Made by a program: the position numbers and the translations under genes. Below, in pieces: positions 1-8,837 of a stretch of 64,000 nt of DNA. Source of the stretch: Rheinheimera sp. 4Y26 (GTDB taxonomy: Bacteria > Pseudomonadota > Gammaproteobacteria > Enterobacterales > Alteromonadaceae); assembly GCF_025245835.1 (NCBI RefSeq), contig NZ_JAOBWS010000009.1, forward strand, positions 1-64,000, read 5' to 3'. Position 1 is the stretch's first letter. Each line of letters opens with the position of its first letter. The notes under the pieces are model-generated. The model worked only from the letters and a program-made list of their open reading frames with translations. It searched no databases and was not told the DNA's origin.

Positions 1-1400
1 GGCTGCTGTCTGGCACACGCAAACACCAGACCCGGCACACTCTGCTGCTGCGGATAAGGCTGTGCTGTCTGGTTCCAGGCCGTCAATAGTGCCATTTCGG
101 CTGCACTGACCAGCTGATAACGGCTCAACAATTGTTGGGGGAACGCCAGCACCTGCTGACATAAAGCCAGCACTCCGGCTATCAGCCTCTGACCTTCTTT
201 TTCAGTAAAATAAGCCAGGTTGATATCAAGCAGAATATCCGCTTGCTGACTTCTCTTTTCAGTCCAGATATTCAGCAGCAGGGGCAACTGTTCGTAGCCA
301 TGCGATAAATACACCAGCTCCGCCGCCTGCCCGTTCAGGCTAAACTGACTGTCGAGCTCGAGAAAGTTGAAGGCGGCATCAAACAACTTTGGCTTATGGC
401 CCGCTGTTGTTAAATGCTGCATCAGATGACTCAAAGGATATTTCTGATAACGAAAATTCTGCTTTAGTCCGGCCTGCAGCTGTAACACAAAACTCAAAAA
501 GTCCTGCTGGCTGTCCAGCGCCACCGCAAACGGGCTCATGCTGGTAAAAACTCCCGGCATCAGTTTTTCGCTAAAACGGCTGCGGCCATGCACCGGGAGC
601 CCCAATACCAATCGCGGCAAATCGTGGCTGAAACCAAGATAGGCAGCAAATACCGCCAGGTAAAAAGTCGCTGCCGACAATCCGTATTGGTCACAGAATT
701 GTTGTACTTGCTGCTGCAGGCATAAAGGGAGTTGCTGCTGCAATCTCAGGCTTGGCTGGCTACCGGTCTGGCCCGGCTTTCTGTTAAATACATTATCCGG
801 AGCTGCAGGAAACTGCTCCAGCCAGAACTGCTCGTCCTTCACAAAACGGCTGCTGTTTAAATACAGCTGCTCCAGCCCGACCACCTGCTGCCAGCTCACC
901 ATCTCCTGTTCAGGCGCCGGCTCGCCGTTATAAAGCCGCCCTAATTCTCTGGCCCAGTTTGCAAAACCCCAGCCGTCCATGATCAGATGATGAGCCATGC
1001 CGACATAATGCACTGAGTCTGCACTGACTTTTACAATATAAGCGCGGAACATTTCCTCATCATGCAGCGGGAATGGTTGCTGTATTTGTTGCTGATACCA
1101 AGACTGTAAAGCAGCGTCCGCATCGGGTAATTCACTAAAATCAATCACCTCCAGAGTCAGAGTCCGCTCTGCACTGATGTACTGCCTTGGGCCTTCTGCC
1201 GTGTTGATAATCCTGATCCCAAAGACATCCCAGCGCTGAATCAGGGCGGCATGTGCCGCACAAAGCTGTGCTATATCCAGCGCCGGCAACCGGATGTAGC
1301 CACCAACGTTGTAAAGAGGCAATGCAGAGTAATACAGCTGGTCAAAATAAATATCCGCCTGAGTACAAGTCAACGGAAAAAGCTGTGGAGAGATAGGCAT
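1..1400 (-). CDS. Nonribosomal peptide synthetase, N-terminal condensation domain and start of adenylation domain (partial)
   Basis: I translated the minus strand by hand from the ATG at 1400 to the window edge; it stays open for about 466 codons, so the gene is cut off at its 3' end. The first ~430 residues form one complete condensation (C) domain: the active-site motif HHLIMDGWG lies near residues 137-145, followed by WLEQF, PGVFTSMSPF and FDAAFNF segments expected of the C-domain C-terminal lobe. The last residues (LLTAWNQTAQ onward) look like the linker that opens an adenylation domain. C domains form the peptide bond or N-acylate the first residue; which applies here cannot be decided from this piece. 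It starts 10 bp after the ABC exporter stop, with AGGGG just upstream, so it is the sixth visible gene of the operon. Carrier and termination domains must lie outside the window. Confidence 0.93.
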   Translation of the reverse strand, partial: MPISPQLFPLTCTQADIYFDQLYYSALPLYNVGGYIRLPALDIAQLCAAHAALIQRWDVFGIRIINTAEGPRQYISAERTLTLEVIDFSELPDADAALQSWYQQQIQQPFPLHDEEMFRAYIVKVSADSVHYVGMAHHLIMDGWGFANWARELGRLYNGEPAPEQEMVSWQQVVGLEQLYLNSSRFVKDEQFWLEQFPAAPDNVFNRKPGQTGSQPSLRLQQQLPLCLQQQVQQFCDQYGLSAATFYLAVFAAYLGFSHDLPRLVLGLPVHGRSRFSEKLMPGVFTSMSPFAVALDSQQDFLSFVLQLQAGLKQNFRYQKYPLSHLMQHLTTAGHKPKLFDAAFNFLELDSQFSLNGQAAELVYLSHGYEQLPLLLNIWTEKRSQQADILLDINLAYFTEKEGQRLIAGVLALCQQVLAFPQQLLSRYQLVSAAEMALLTAWNQTAQPYPQQQSVPGLVFACARQQ

Positions 1401-1410
1401 AACAACCCCT

Positions 1411-3093
1411 TTATACCAGCCGCTGCATTGGCTGACGCGTAATATGTTTCACAGTACCGGCTTCGACATACATCACCCGGTCGGCAATTGGGAAATACTT
1501 TTCGTCATGACTAATCACAACCACGGCTTTATTTTGTTGTCTTAGTTCGGGCAAAAAGTAGGTATAAAAAATGTTTCTGAACTCAGGATCCTGGTCTGCC
1601 GCCCACTCATCAAACAGATAAAGCGCTTTGTCTTCCAGTAAGGCCACCAATAGCGCCAGCCTTTTTCTTTGCCCGTCAGACAGTGCAGTGGTGGAGAAAC
1701 GCCCCGCATCGATCCGGACTTTGTCAGCAAGGCGCAGCTTGATTAATAAAGTCCGCGCCTTTGCTTCTAAGGCAGGATTAAGCTCGATCAGCAGTTGTTC
1801 AAACAGATAAAAATCTGAAAAAATCGCAAAGGTCTGACTTCGAAGTGCAGCAATATTCCTGTTATCTGATGGCACACCGTCCAGCAGAATCCCACCGCTG
1901 GCTGGCAAATAATGCTGGGTAATAAGCTTGCTGATTGTCGACTTGCCGCTGCCATTGCCGCCGACAATAAAGAGGATTTCCGCCTTGTTGATACTAAAAT
2001 TCAGCGGCCCCACCTTAAAACCCGGATCACCGCCACTGGCCGGATAATGGTAGGTCATCTCAGTGAACACCAGATGCTGCCATTCACGTACCGGGCCTGT
2101 AAGCTGCCAGCACGCTTCCGGTGGCAGGCTATCGAGCAAAGACAGCACTTTGCGGTGTGATACCCGGGCCACAGACAGACTCGGCACCGAGTTCAGAATC
2201 ATGCCGACTGGCCCTGAAATATACAATAACGCCATAATGGCACCAGCCATGGTTTGCGCATCTATGGCATGGTAATTCGCGAAAATAAACACCACTGCGC
2301 CAATAACAAAAAAACTCATTAAATCGCCTAATGCAACGGCGGCGCTCGTCATGGTCAGGCCTAACTTCTCAGAGGCTGCGAGCTGGTATTCATATTTCAG
2401 CAGAATGTCCTGCATGAATTTCTGACGCTTGCCAGCATCAAGTTTTAATTCTTTCTGACCATAAATCAGTGCCCGCACGGATTCCTGCACATTGTCATGC
2501 ACAGCTCTGCTTTGCTCAAACACCCGGCGGCCAGCCGAAACCGGCACCTGATAAATGACCACACCTGCACAGATTGCTGCGATCACCAGATAAAAAATAT
2601 TGCTGTTAATGCACAACAAAAACACCAGCATCCCAATGACAGTCACTGAGTTAATAAAAACCGCCGGCATAATTCTGGCACCGTTCACAATACGCGGCAC
2701 ATCAATATTGATTGCAGCAATCAGTTTGGCCGGGCCCAGCCGCTCTGCACTTTCAACCGCCGCAGCGCAAATGTGGCGATAGATCACCTCGCGGATATTG
2801 CGCGCAAAATCCACACCCAAACGGTAAAGCACAATTTCCGAACTGCTGCGCAACAGCAAAATCAACAAACAACAGCTGATGTAAAGGCCGGCCAGTTTCG
2901 GATTTGTCACTTCAAAGGAAAAGAAACGACTGTTTTGTTCTGCCAGTACCGGAAACTGCGGATCTGCAGTTTCAATGCTCAGCATAATCAACGGAATCAT
3001 CAGGGCATAACAAAGACCTGCCAGACAGCCCATCAGGATCGAGAAAAAAACCCGGTTCGGCGCGTAACGACTGAGTAAAGACACAAAACTCAT
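1411..3093 (-). CDS. Cyclic-peptide/siderophore-type ABC exporter (SyrD/PvdE-like), fused permease and ATPase
   Basis: A 560-residue half-transporter: a membrane domain with about six hydrophobic helices (roughly residues 15-310) followed by an ATPase domain. Walker A (GGNGSGKST, about 378-386), a signature variant (LSDGQRKRL, about 470) and Walker B (YLFDEWAADQ, about 488) are all present. LSDGQ in place of LSGGQ is common in the PvdE/SyrD peptide-exporter family, whose members move NRPS products or precursors across the inner membrane. The start codon overlaps the acylase stop as ATGA, and the NRPS begins 10 bp after its stop, so the product of this operon is the likely substrate. Next to a PvdQ-type acylase the family precedent is export of an acylated precursor to the periplasm; the substrate itself is inferred. 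Confidence 0.92.
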   Translation of the reverse strand: MSFVSLLSRYAPNRVFFSILMGCLAGLCYALMIPLIMLSIETADPQFPVLAEQNSRFFSFEVTNPKLAGLYISCCLLILLLRSSSEIVLYRLGVDFARNIREVIYRHICAAAVESAERLGPAKLIAAINIDVPRIVNGARIMPAVFINSVTVIGMLVFLLCINSNIFYLVIAAICAGVVIYQVPVSAGRRVFEQSRAVHDNVQESVRALIYGQKELKLDAGKRQKFMQDILLKYEYQLAASEKLGLTMTSAAVALGDLMSFFVIGAVVFIFANYHAIDAQTMAGAIMALLYISGPVGMILNSVPSLSVARVSHRKVLSLLDSLPPEACWQLTGPVREWQHLVFTEMTYHYPASGGDPGFKVGPLNFSINKAEILFIVGGNGSGKSTISKLITQHYLPASGGILLDGVPSDNRNIAALRSQTFAIFSDFYLFEQLLIELNPALEAKARTLLIKLRLADKVRIDAGRFSTTALSDGQRKRLALLVALLEDKALYLFDEWAADQDPEFRNIFYTYFLPELRQQNKAVVVISHDEKYFPIADRVMYVEAGTVKHITRQPMQRLV

Positions 3094-5564
3094 GGTGCGC
3101 TGCCCACCGCTGACAGGGGTAACAGGACAGTGTCCCTTGTCCTTCCCGACACCCCGAATGAAAGATAAGCATTATCCTGCAGCAATTTGTTTTGATCTGA
3201 ATAATAAAGGCTGGCGATGTGGCCGGACTGCCCTGTTGAATTAATAAAATGATGCTTCACCTCTGTCGGGGACAGCTGAATTATTTGACGGAACCCGGCG
3301 CCGAAGTTTTTGCGGTAACCCTGACTGGCATCAAAGGCGCCTGCAGCAACATTCACGGTATGCACATTGCCGGCAGCAGGGAAACGGATCTCAAATAACT
3401 GATCTAACGGCTTTATCTGACTAAATGGCGTGTGCTGGTATTCAACCTGGTGTAACTTTCCCCAGGTCCAGTCATGCAAATCCGTCCCGGCAAGTTTTTC
3501 CAGTTCCTGCACTGTACTATCCAGCGACCGCAGCAGAGCGTCGGCACAAGTCTCGGCCTTTGCGGTGGTGACATCATCACACCAGACGCTGTTTTCGCGC
3601 AACAAGCCGGCAATCTGTGTATCAGTAAGCAAATCAGGCAATACTTTGAGTTGGGCCGCCTCCGCACTTTTATTCCAGTAACCCGCCAGTTCATCCTGAA
3701 ACATCTGCTGACGGACATTGCGCGCCCAGCCGTAATAAATACTGGCACCCACACTGTCGGTGAAGGCCTGTTGATCCCAGGCCGCCAGCAGCTGAATCAC
3801 CTTTTTCTGCCGTTCTGTGACACCAGGTACAGCGGCAAATACCGGCAATAACCCATCAACAGATAAGTCCATCACATCCGCCTGAATAGCGGCCATCGAA
3901 GCGATGCTCAGTTTAGCGCCGGTCTGCAACAGGGCTTTAATCCGGTTTGCACGGTCCGGCGGCGCAAAATGGTCTGAGATAAAATAAGGATAATCCCCGC
4001 TTACATTGGCGTTGTTTGCATTAAACAACATACCTGAGGCCGGATTAAATTCAGCGGGCATTTGGGCAAAAGGAATATATCCCTGCCAGTTCTGCGGATG
4101 CTGCTCCGCAGGCAGTGGCACCTGTCCTGTGCCGTGGCGCCTGACGGGGATTTGACCTATACCGCGAAAGCCGATGTTACCTTGAACATCGGCATAAAAC
4201 AGATTTAGTGCCGGCGCTTTGTAGTCGGAAAAGGCTGCAGTGAAGGATTGCCAGTTGCGGGCAAAGTTCAGCCGGTAGAACGCCTCTATGCTCCGGTCAG
4301 CACCTTGCAGTGCCACCCACTGCAAGCTCAACACACCGGAGCTGCCCGGCATCAGGTCGCTGATCACGGGTCCACGTTCAGTGCTTCGAAGCATCACCCG
4401 AACCGGCTGCAATTCAGCTTTGACCATATCGGGAAATTCCGCCCTGACCTTAATCACAGTTTCCGCCGTATTAAAGTGTTGCCAGCGACCATGTTGCCAA
4501 TACAGCCTGCCATCCAGCGGATTTACCTTTTCTACATATAAATCCTGAACATCAGCCATCATGCTGGTGCCCCCCCAGGCAATATGATCATTTTTCCCGA
4601 AGATGACAAAAGGCAATCCAACCAAAGACATACCACTGACAGTGAGGTCTGGAAACCGCTGTTCCAGCGCATACCATAAAGAAGGTTGTTGTAAACCCAG
4701 ATGGGGATCGTTCGCCAAAATCGCGCCGCCTGAATCCGTGTGTTTCCCGGCAACCACCCATGCATTACTGCCAACATAACGCCCGCCAATGCCATGGTCC
4801 ATTTTCAGCTGATCCAATGTATCGAGTAACAGGCTGGCCTGCGGCTGTACCTCGCTGAGCAGCTGACAGTGCGTTTTACACTCAGGTTTCGGATAAAACA
4901 AACGCAACTGATCATCAGACAAGTACTGTCTGGCAAGCACAAACTGCGCTTCATCACGGTAATTTCCTGACAAATTCAGCGCAAACATTTTGCTCCAGGC
5001 CACAGAATCAACTGCAGTCCATGGCTCAGGTTGAATATTGAGTAATGAAAATTCAACCGGCAATACCGGTGCTGTTGCCAGCCAGGCGTTGATCCCTGCG
5101 GCATAGGCATCCAATGCTTGCTTCACTGCCAGATCCAGCTGTTGGTAACTCAGGGCCGCAGCTTGCTGGATCCCCAGACTTCGGACATAAATATCACGCT
5201 GCAGCATAGATTTGCCAAACACTTCACTGAGTTTTCCCTGACTCAGCCGCCGTTGCAGCTCCAGTTGCCAGAGCCGGTCCTGGGCATGGGCGTATCCGGT
5301 GGCAAAGTACACATCCGCCATTTGCCCGCCCCGGATATAGACAGTTGCATGTTGATCCCTGCCAATGACGGTGCGGCCTGACAACTGCGGCAGCCTGACT
5401 TCACTATGCATCGGCGGGACGGCGTCAAGCACCAGCACCTTGGCCAGATAGCCGCCAGCAATAATCAGCGGCAATAAAATCAGCAGCACAAAACGGCTCA
5501 GCAGCGGCTTGCGGCGATCGTCTTGTTGCAGACTAAATCCTGAACCGTCTTCCCGGGTTAACAC
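3090..5564 (-). CDS. Penicillin acylase family Ntn-hydrolase (PvdQ-like peptide deacylase)
   Basis: An 824-residue protein with one N-terminal membrane/signal-anchor helix (about 23-45) and the penicillin G acylase fold. The predicted autocatalytic site is Ser266 in YVGSNAWV, which would become the N-terminal nucleophile of the beta chain after cleavage from Gly265; ILANDPHLGL follows, the usual segment after the nucleophile. Family members remove acyl groups from acyl-homoserine lactones, beta-lactams or, for PvdQ, the fatty-acyl chain of pyoverdine precursors in the periplasm. Sitting between an NRPS adenylation gene and a PvdE-like exporter, a role in removing an acyl group from the exported peptide is the best inference; quorum quenching is the alternative. 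The chosen start is GTG at 5564, overlapping the upstream stop by 7 bp; it overlaps the exporter start by 4 bp. Confidence 0.9.
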   Translation of the reverse strand: MLTREDGSGFSLQQDDRRKPLLSRFVLLILLPLIIAGGYLAKVLVLDAVPPMHSEVRLPQLSGRTVIGRDQHATVYIRGGQMADVYFATGYAHAQDRLWQLELQRRLSQGKLSEVFGKSMLQRDIYVRSLGIQQAAALSYQQLDLAVKQALDAYAAGINAWLATAPVLPVEFSLLNIQPEPWTAVDSVAWSKMFALNLSGNYRDEAQFVLARQYLSDDQLRLFYPKPECKTHCQLLSEVQPQASLLLDTLDQLKMDHGIGGRYVGSNAWVVAGKHTDSGGAILANDPHLGLQQPSLWYALEQRFPDLTVSGMSLVGLPFVIFGKNDHIAWGGTSMMADVQDLYVEKVNPLDGRLYWQHGRWQHFNTAETVIKVRAEFPDMVKAELQPVRVMLRSTERGPVISDLMPGSSGVLSLQWVALQGADRSIEAFYRLNFARNWQSFTAAFSDYKAPALNLFYADVQGNIGFRGIGQIPVRRHGTGQVPLPAEQHPQNWQGYIPFAQMPAEFNPASGMLFNANNANVSGDYPYFISDHFAPPDRANRIKALLQTGAKLSIASMAAIQADVMDLSVDGLLPVFAAVPGVTERQKKVIQLLAAWDQQAFTDSVGASIYYGWARNVRQQMFQDELAGYWNKSAEAAQLKVLPDLLTDTQIAGLLRENSVWCDDVTTAKAETCADALLRSLDSTVQELEKLAGTDLHDWTWGKLHQVEYQHTPFSQIKPLDQLFEIRFPAAGNVHTVNVAAGAFDASQGYRKNFGAGFRQIIQLSPTEVKHHFINSTGQSGHIASLYYSDQNKLLQDNAYLSFGVSGRTRDTVLLPLSAVGSAP

Positions 5565-7783
5565 AGCTGCGCCTTATTTATTTTGCCATTCATGTTCACC
5601 GGCATTTTATCCAGCCGGTGAAATCTGGCAGGGATCAAATGGGCAGGTAACATCTGATCAATGTCTGCCCTGATGGCCTGAGCCGACCTGACCTTGTTGT
5701 CATCACTGGTGTAATAACACAACAACCTGTTATCACGACAGACCACGGCAACATCTTTAATCCAGTCCAATAAGGACAGCTGTTGCTCAATTTCTGTCAA
5801 CTCAATGCGGATCCCCATGACTTTCACCTGCTCATCGCGCCGGCCATAATATTCCAGCCCCCCTTCCGGTAGCCAGCGGCCAAAATCACCGGTTCGGTAT
5901 AGCCGGGTTGGCTGTCCTGAGATCGACACTGTGACAAAGGCGCGCGCTGTCGCTTCAGGTGCATTAATGTAACCACGGCCGACACAAGGCCCGGCGACAC
6001 AAATTTCCCCGATACTGCCAAAGGGTAACAATGCCAATGATTCATCCAGGATATAAATGGCTGCGTTTGCGATTGGATAACCTATAGGAATACGCTCGGC
6101 CTGAAATTCACGATTGATTTTAAAATGCGTGATGTCGTCAGAAGCTTCGGTTGGGCCATAAGCATTAACAAGAGGTATCTGCGGATAATATTTAAACCAG
6201 CGGGCGGCCTGACCAACTGTCAGGCGCTCACCTGTAACCACCAGATATCGCAACGCCGAAAAGTAGCGTTGATCACTCAATTCATGGACATCAAACAACA
6301 GCTCAAGATACGAAGGAACAACCTCAAGGATAGTGACAGCATTGTCTGCCGCCATTTGCATCAGGCTCAGTAAATCCCAAATCATTTCTTCGCGGAAGAT
6401 CACAGTTCTGGCCCCGCAATATAATCCGGCCAACACCTGCCAAATCGACACATCAAAGCACTGCGACGCGGTTTGTGCTATCACATCCTTGCTGCTCAGT
6501 TCCAGTTCTGTCATTTTTGCCAGCAAGTGATTCATCATACCAAGATGCTCAACCATAGCCCCTTTAGGGACGCCGGTTGTGCCTGATGTAAACTGAATAT
6601 AAGCCACCTGCAGCGGCGAAAATTGTTGGCACAACTGCTTAGGATCTGCACCGGGTCCAGCAGCCAGTGCTGCGTATGAGACCACTCTAATATCCAGCGT
6701 CTCACAGCCTGGCACTGCGGTCAGATCTGCGGTATCACCAGCGGTCACCACAAGTCTGGCAGCAGAATGCAAAATCATCTGCGCGATGCGGGCTGGCGGG
6801 AAACGCAGATCAAGTGGCACATAAACAGCGCCTGTGATCATGCAGGTGAGTTGAATCACAACCCACTCAAGATCACGCTCGCAGTAGACGGCAACTCTGT
6901 CGCCGGCCATCACTCCTGCGGCCTGCAGTCCGCCGGCCAGCATGAATACCTGTTGGCTGCACTGCGCAAATGTCAGCTGAGTCTGCTCACACTGAAATGC
7001 GATGTCGCTGCCCCGGGTTTCGGCTTGCATTAACAGAATCTCAGGCAGAGACGGCATGGTATCCAGCGAAGCAGTATGGAACTGCCAGCCCAGCTCAAGC
7101 TGTTGCAAAATACGTGGTGGATGGAATTGTTCCGCAGCAATCAGGGCATGTGGATTTGCCGTCACAACAGCAACCAGATGTTGGAAAGTCTCTGCATAAG
7201 ATTGCAGTTGCATCTGCGGTAACTGGCCGCGGAACAAACGGAATTCACAGACATAAGCAGCGCTGTCCGGGCTGGCAACACTGACCACATAGGCCGGTGT
7301 CTGCATCGCAGCACAGAGCTGCGGCACAAGGCCAGGTAAAGGCTTCCAAACAAAAACCGGCAGCGGCTGGCCATTTTGTCCGCTACTTGCTACCGGGTGT
7401 TCAACAGCATCAAGCCATGTGGTGCCGGCCCTTGTGACTTCGCGGATAAAATTCAGCCAGCAGATATCCGCCGGCCAATCCGATTGACTCCAGGCCAGCG
7501 GCTGAGCGGCCCCATCCCCCAGATGACAGAGGCTCTGGCTCACTGGCTGGTTGCAGATACGGGACAACATGGCCAGATGAATGCTAAAAAACAACATATC
7601 TGCCGGCACTTGTTGCTGCTGACAAAATAAACGAACCTGCTGACTCAGCCCGGCATCAAAGTGACATGAATAGATCTGGTCATCAGCTTGCGCCGGATCT
7701 TTCCGGCAGAAACCCGGTAAATTCATTGTTAAATCGGGAAAGCAGATAGGGTTGGCGGATAACACCGGATGAAAAACTACCAT
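5558..7783 (-). CDS. NRPS protein: degenerate condensation half-domain plus adenylation domain, no carrier domain
   Basis: Residues ~240-741 are a full adenylation domain: A3 FTSGTTGVPKG (398-408), A5 NAYGPTEASDD (540-550), A8 GRRDEQVKVMGIRIE and the A10 lysine in NMNGKINK near the end. The protein stops right after A10, so no carrier domain is attached. Residues 1-230 resemble the C-terminal lobe of a condensation domain but have no HHxxxDG. By hand alignment to GrsA, pocket residues are D444, V445, W448, E487, V515, T517, A541, D549 and D550; three acidic side chains beyond D444 fit a basic substrate, and with SbnA/SbnB genes directly upstream, diaminopropionate is the likely one (inference). 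It overlaps SbnB by 7 bp and the acylase by 7 bp, so translation is probably coupled. It must load a carrier protein in trans. Confidence 0.9.
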   Translation of the reverse strand: MVVFHPVLSANPICFPDLTMNLPGFCRKDPAQADDQIYSCHFDAGLSQQVRLFCQQQQVPADMLFFSIHLAMLSRICNQPVSQSLCHLGDGAAQPLAWSQSDWPADICWLNFIREVTRAGTTWLDAVEHPVASSGQNGQPLPVFVWKPLPGLVPQLCAAMQTPAYVVSVASPDSAAYVCEFRLFRGQLPQMQLQSYAETFQHLVAVVTANPHALIAAEQFHPPRILQQLELGWQFHTASLDTMPSLPEILLMQAETRGSDIAFQCEQTQLTFAQCSQQVFMLAGGLQAAGVMAGDRVAVYCERDLEWVVIQLTCMITGAVYVPLDLRFPPARIAQMILHSAARLVVTAGDTADLTAVPGCETLDIRVVSYAALAAGPGADPKQLCQQFSPLQVAYIQFTSGTTGVPKGAMVEHLGMMNHLLAKMTELELSSKDVIAQTASQCFDVSIWQVLAGLYCGARTVIFREEMIWDLLSLMQMAADNAVTILEVVPSYLELLFDVHELSDQRYFSALRYLVVTGERLTVGQAARWFKYYPQIPLVNAYGPTEASDDITHFKINREFQAERIPIGYPIANAAIYILDESLALLPFGSIGEICVAGPCVGRGYINAPEATARAFVTVSISGQPTRLYRTGDFGRWLPEGGLEYYGRRDEQVKVMGIRIELTEIEQQLSLLDWIKDVAVVCRDNRLLCYYTSDDNKVRSAQAIRADIDQMLPAHLIPARFHRLDKMPVNMNGKINKAQLC

Positions 7784-8793
7784 CTTGTCTGAACACCAAA
7801 AAAGTCGTCGATGACAGTGCCGAGGTTTAACCGGCAGGCTTCGTCATACACATAACGGCCAACAGCCACATCGAGCACACCTAAACCAAAAGGCGAAAAA
7901 ATAGTGGGCCTATCCGGCTGAAGCTGAAGATTGCCCGACAGCAGATCACCAAAATGCCCATGAATAAAGTCATGATGACCAAGTTGCTGATAAGCCAGAT
8001 GCAACGAAGTATTGGCTTTCAGACAATGCTGAATATCATCGGTGATGTTATTTGCCTGCGACATTAATTCAGCGGAGAAATCCCGCAGCGAAATGTTCAG
8101 AACTACAGGATTATGCTGCAATAATCCGGCATCGCTGATGTAAGGTTGTGCCGCTGTGGTTGTCGTTACTATGACGTCGGCGTTATCCATAGCTGCAGCC
8201 AGCGAGGTGACCACCTCAGCCTGTCCTTGCGCCCCTGCGTTCAGCACACTTTGTAAGGCAGTTGCATAACTGTGGTCGAGGTCATACAGCTTCAGCCGCC
8301 CCACAGTCCAGCCAAGCGCAAACAAACTGTCGGTCAGATGTTTAGCGATAAATCCACAGCCAATAATTGCAAGACAGTTGATATGCCGTGGTCCGGGTTT
8401 TAAATAACCCAGCGCTGCAACAGCACTGATCGTTGTCCTGACCGCACTAATCAGGCCAGCTTCGAGACAAGCAAAAGGAAAACCCGTGGCGCCATCGTTG
8501 AGGATCAGTGTTGCGGATGCCCGTTGCAGACCCAACCGGATATTGTCCGGGAAACTGGAAATCCATTTTATACCTGACACAGCCGGCGCCTCTGCCAGAT
8601 GAGCAGGTAATGCAATAATTCTGTTTTGCGGCTGCTCGGGGAATCTCAGGAAATAACTGTCCGGATTAATAGTTTTACCCTGGTGATGCTGCCGGTAAAG
8701 GTCGCAAATAAGCTGCTCCAGGGCAGGATAGCTCTTTGTAATGATCTGTTGAATGTCCTGTCGGCCAAGAATGCGGAAACTGTTGCTAACCAT
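7777..8793 (-). CDS. SbnB-like N-(2-amino-2-carboxyethyl)-L-glutamate dehydrogenase, copy 1 (Dap synthesis)
   Basis: A 338-residue member of the ornithine cyclodeaminase / mu-crystallin family. The dinucleotide-binding segment LAIIGCGFIAKHL and the family segment AGLISAVRTT are present, and GIKWISSFPDN near residue 70 is typical of the SbnB branch. SbnB oxidatively cleaves N-(2-amino-2-carboxyethyl)-L-glutamate to L-2,3-diaminopropionate and 2-oxoglutarate with NAD. It follows the SbnA-like gene by 44 bp and overlaps the adenylation gene by 7 bp, which ties the Dap made here to the peptide synthetase. It is clearly diverged from the second copy at 32580-33593, so the two are not a recent duplication. 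Ornithine cyclodeaminase activity is less likely given the paired SbnA. Confidence 0.9.
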   Translation of the reverse strand: MVSNSFRILGRQDIQQIITKSYPALEQLICDLYRQHHQGKTINPDSYFLRFPEQPQNRIIALPAHLAEAPAVSGIKWISSFPDNIRLGLQRASATLILNDGATGFPFACLEAGLISAVRTTISAVAALGYLKPGPRHINCLAIIGCGFIAKHLTDSLFALGWTVGRLKLYDLDHSYATALQSVLNAGAQGQAEVVTSLAAAMDNADVIVTTTTAAQPYISDAGLLQHNPVVLNISLRDFSAELMSQANNITDDIQHCLKANTSLHLAYQQLGHHDFIHGHFGDLLSGNLQLQPDRPTIFSPFGLGVLDVAVGRYVYDEACRLNLGTVIDDFFGVQTRW

Positions 8794-8837
8794 GGATGGG
8801 GTAACCCTTTTGTTTATTCAGAATCTGTGCGGAACTA

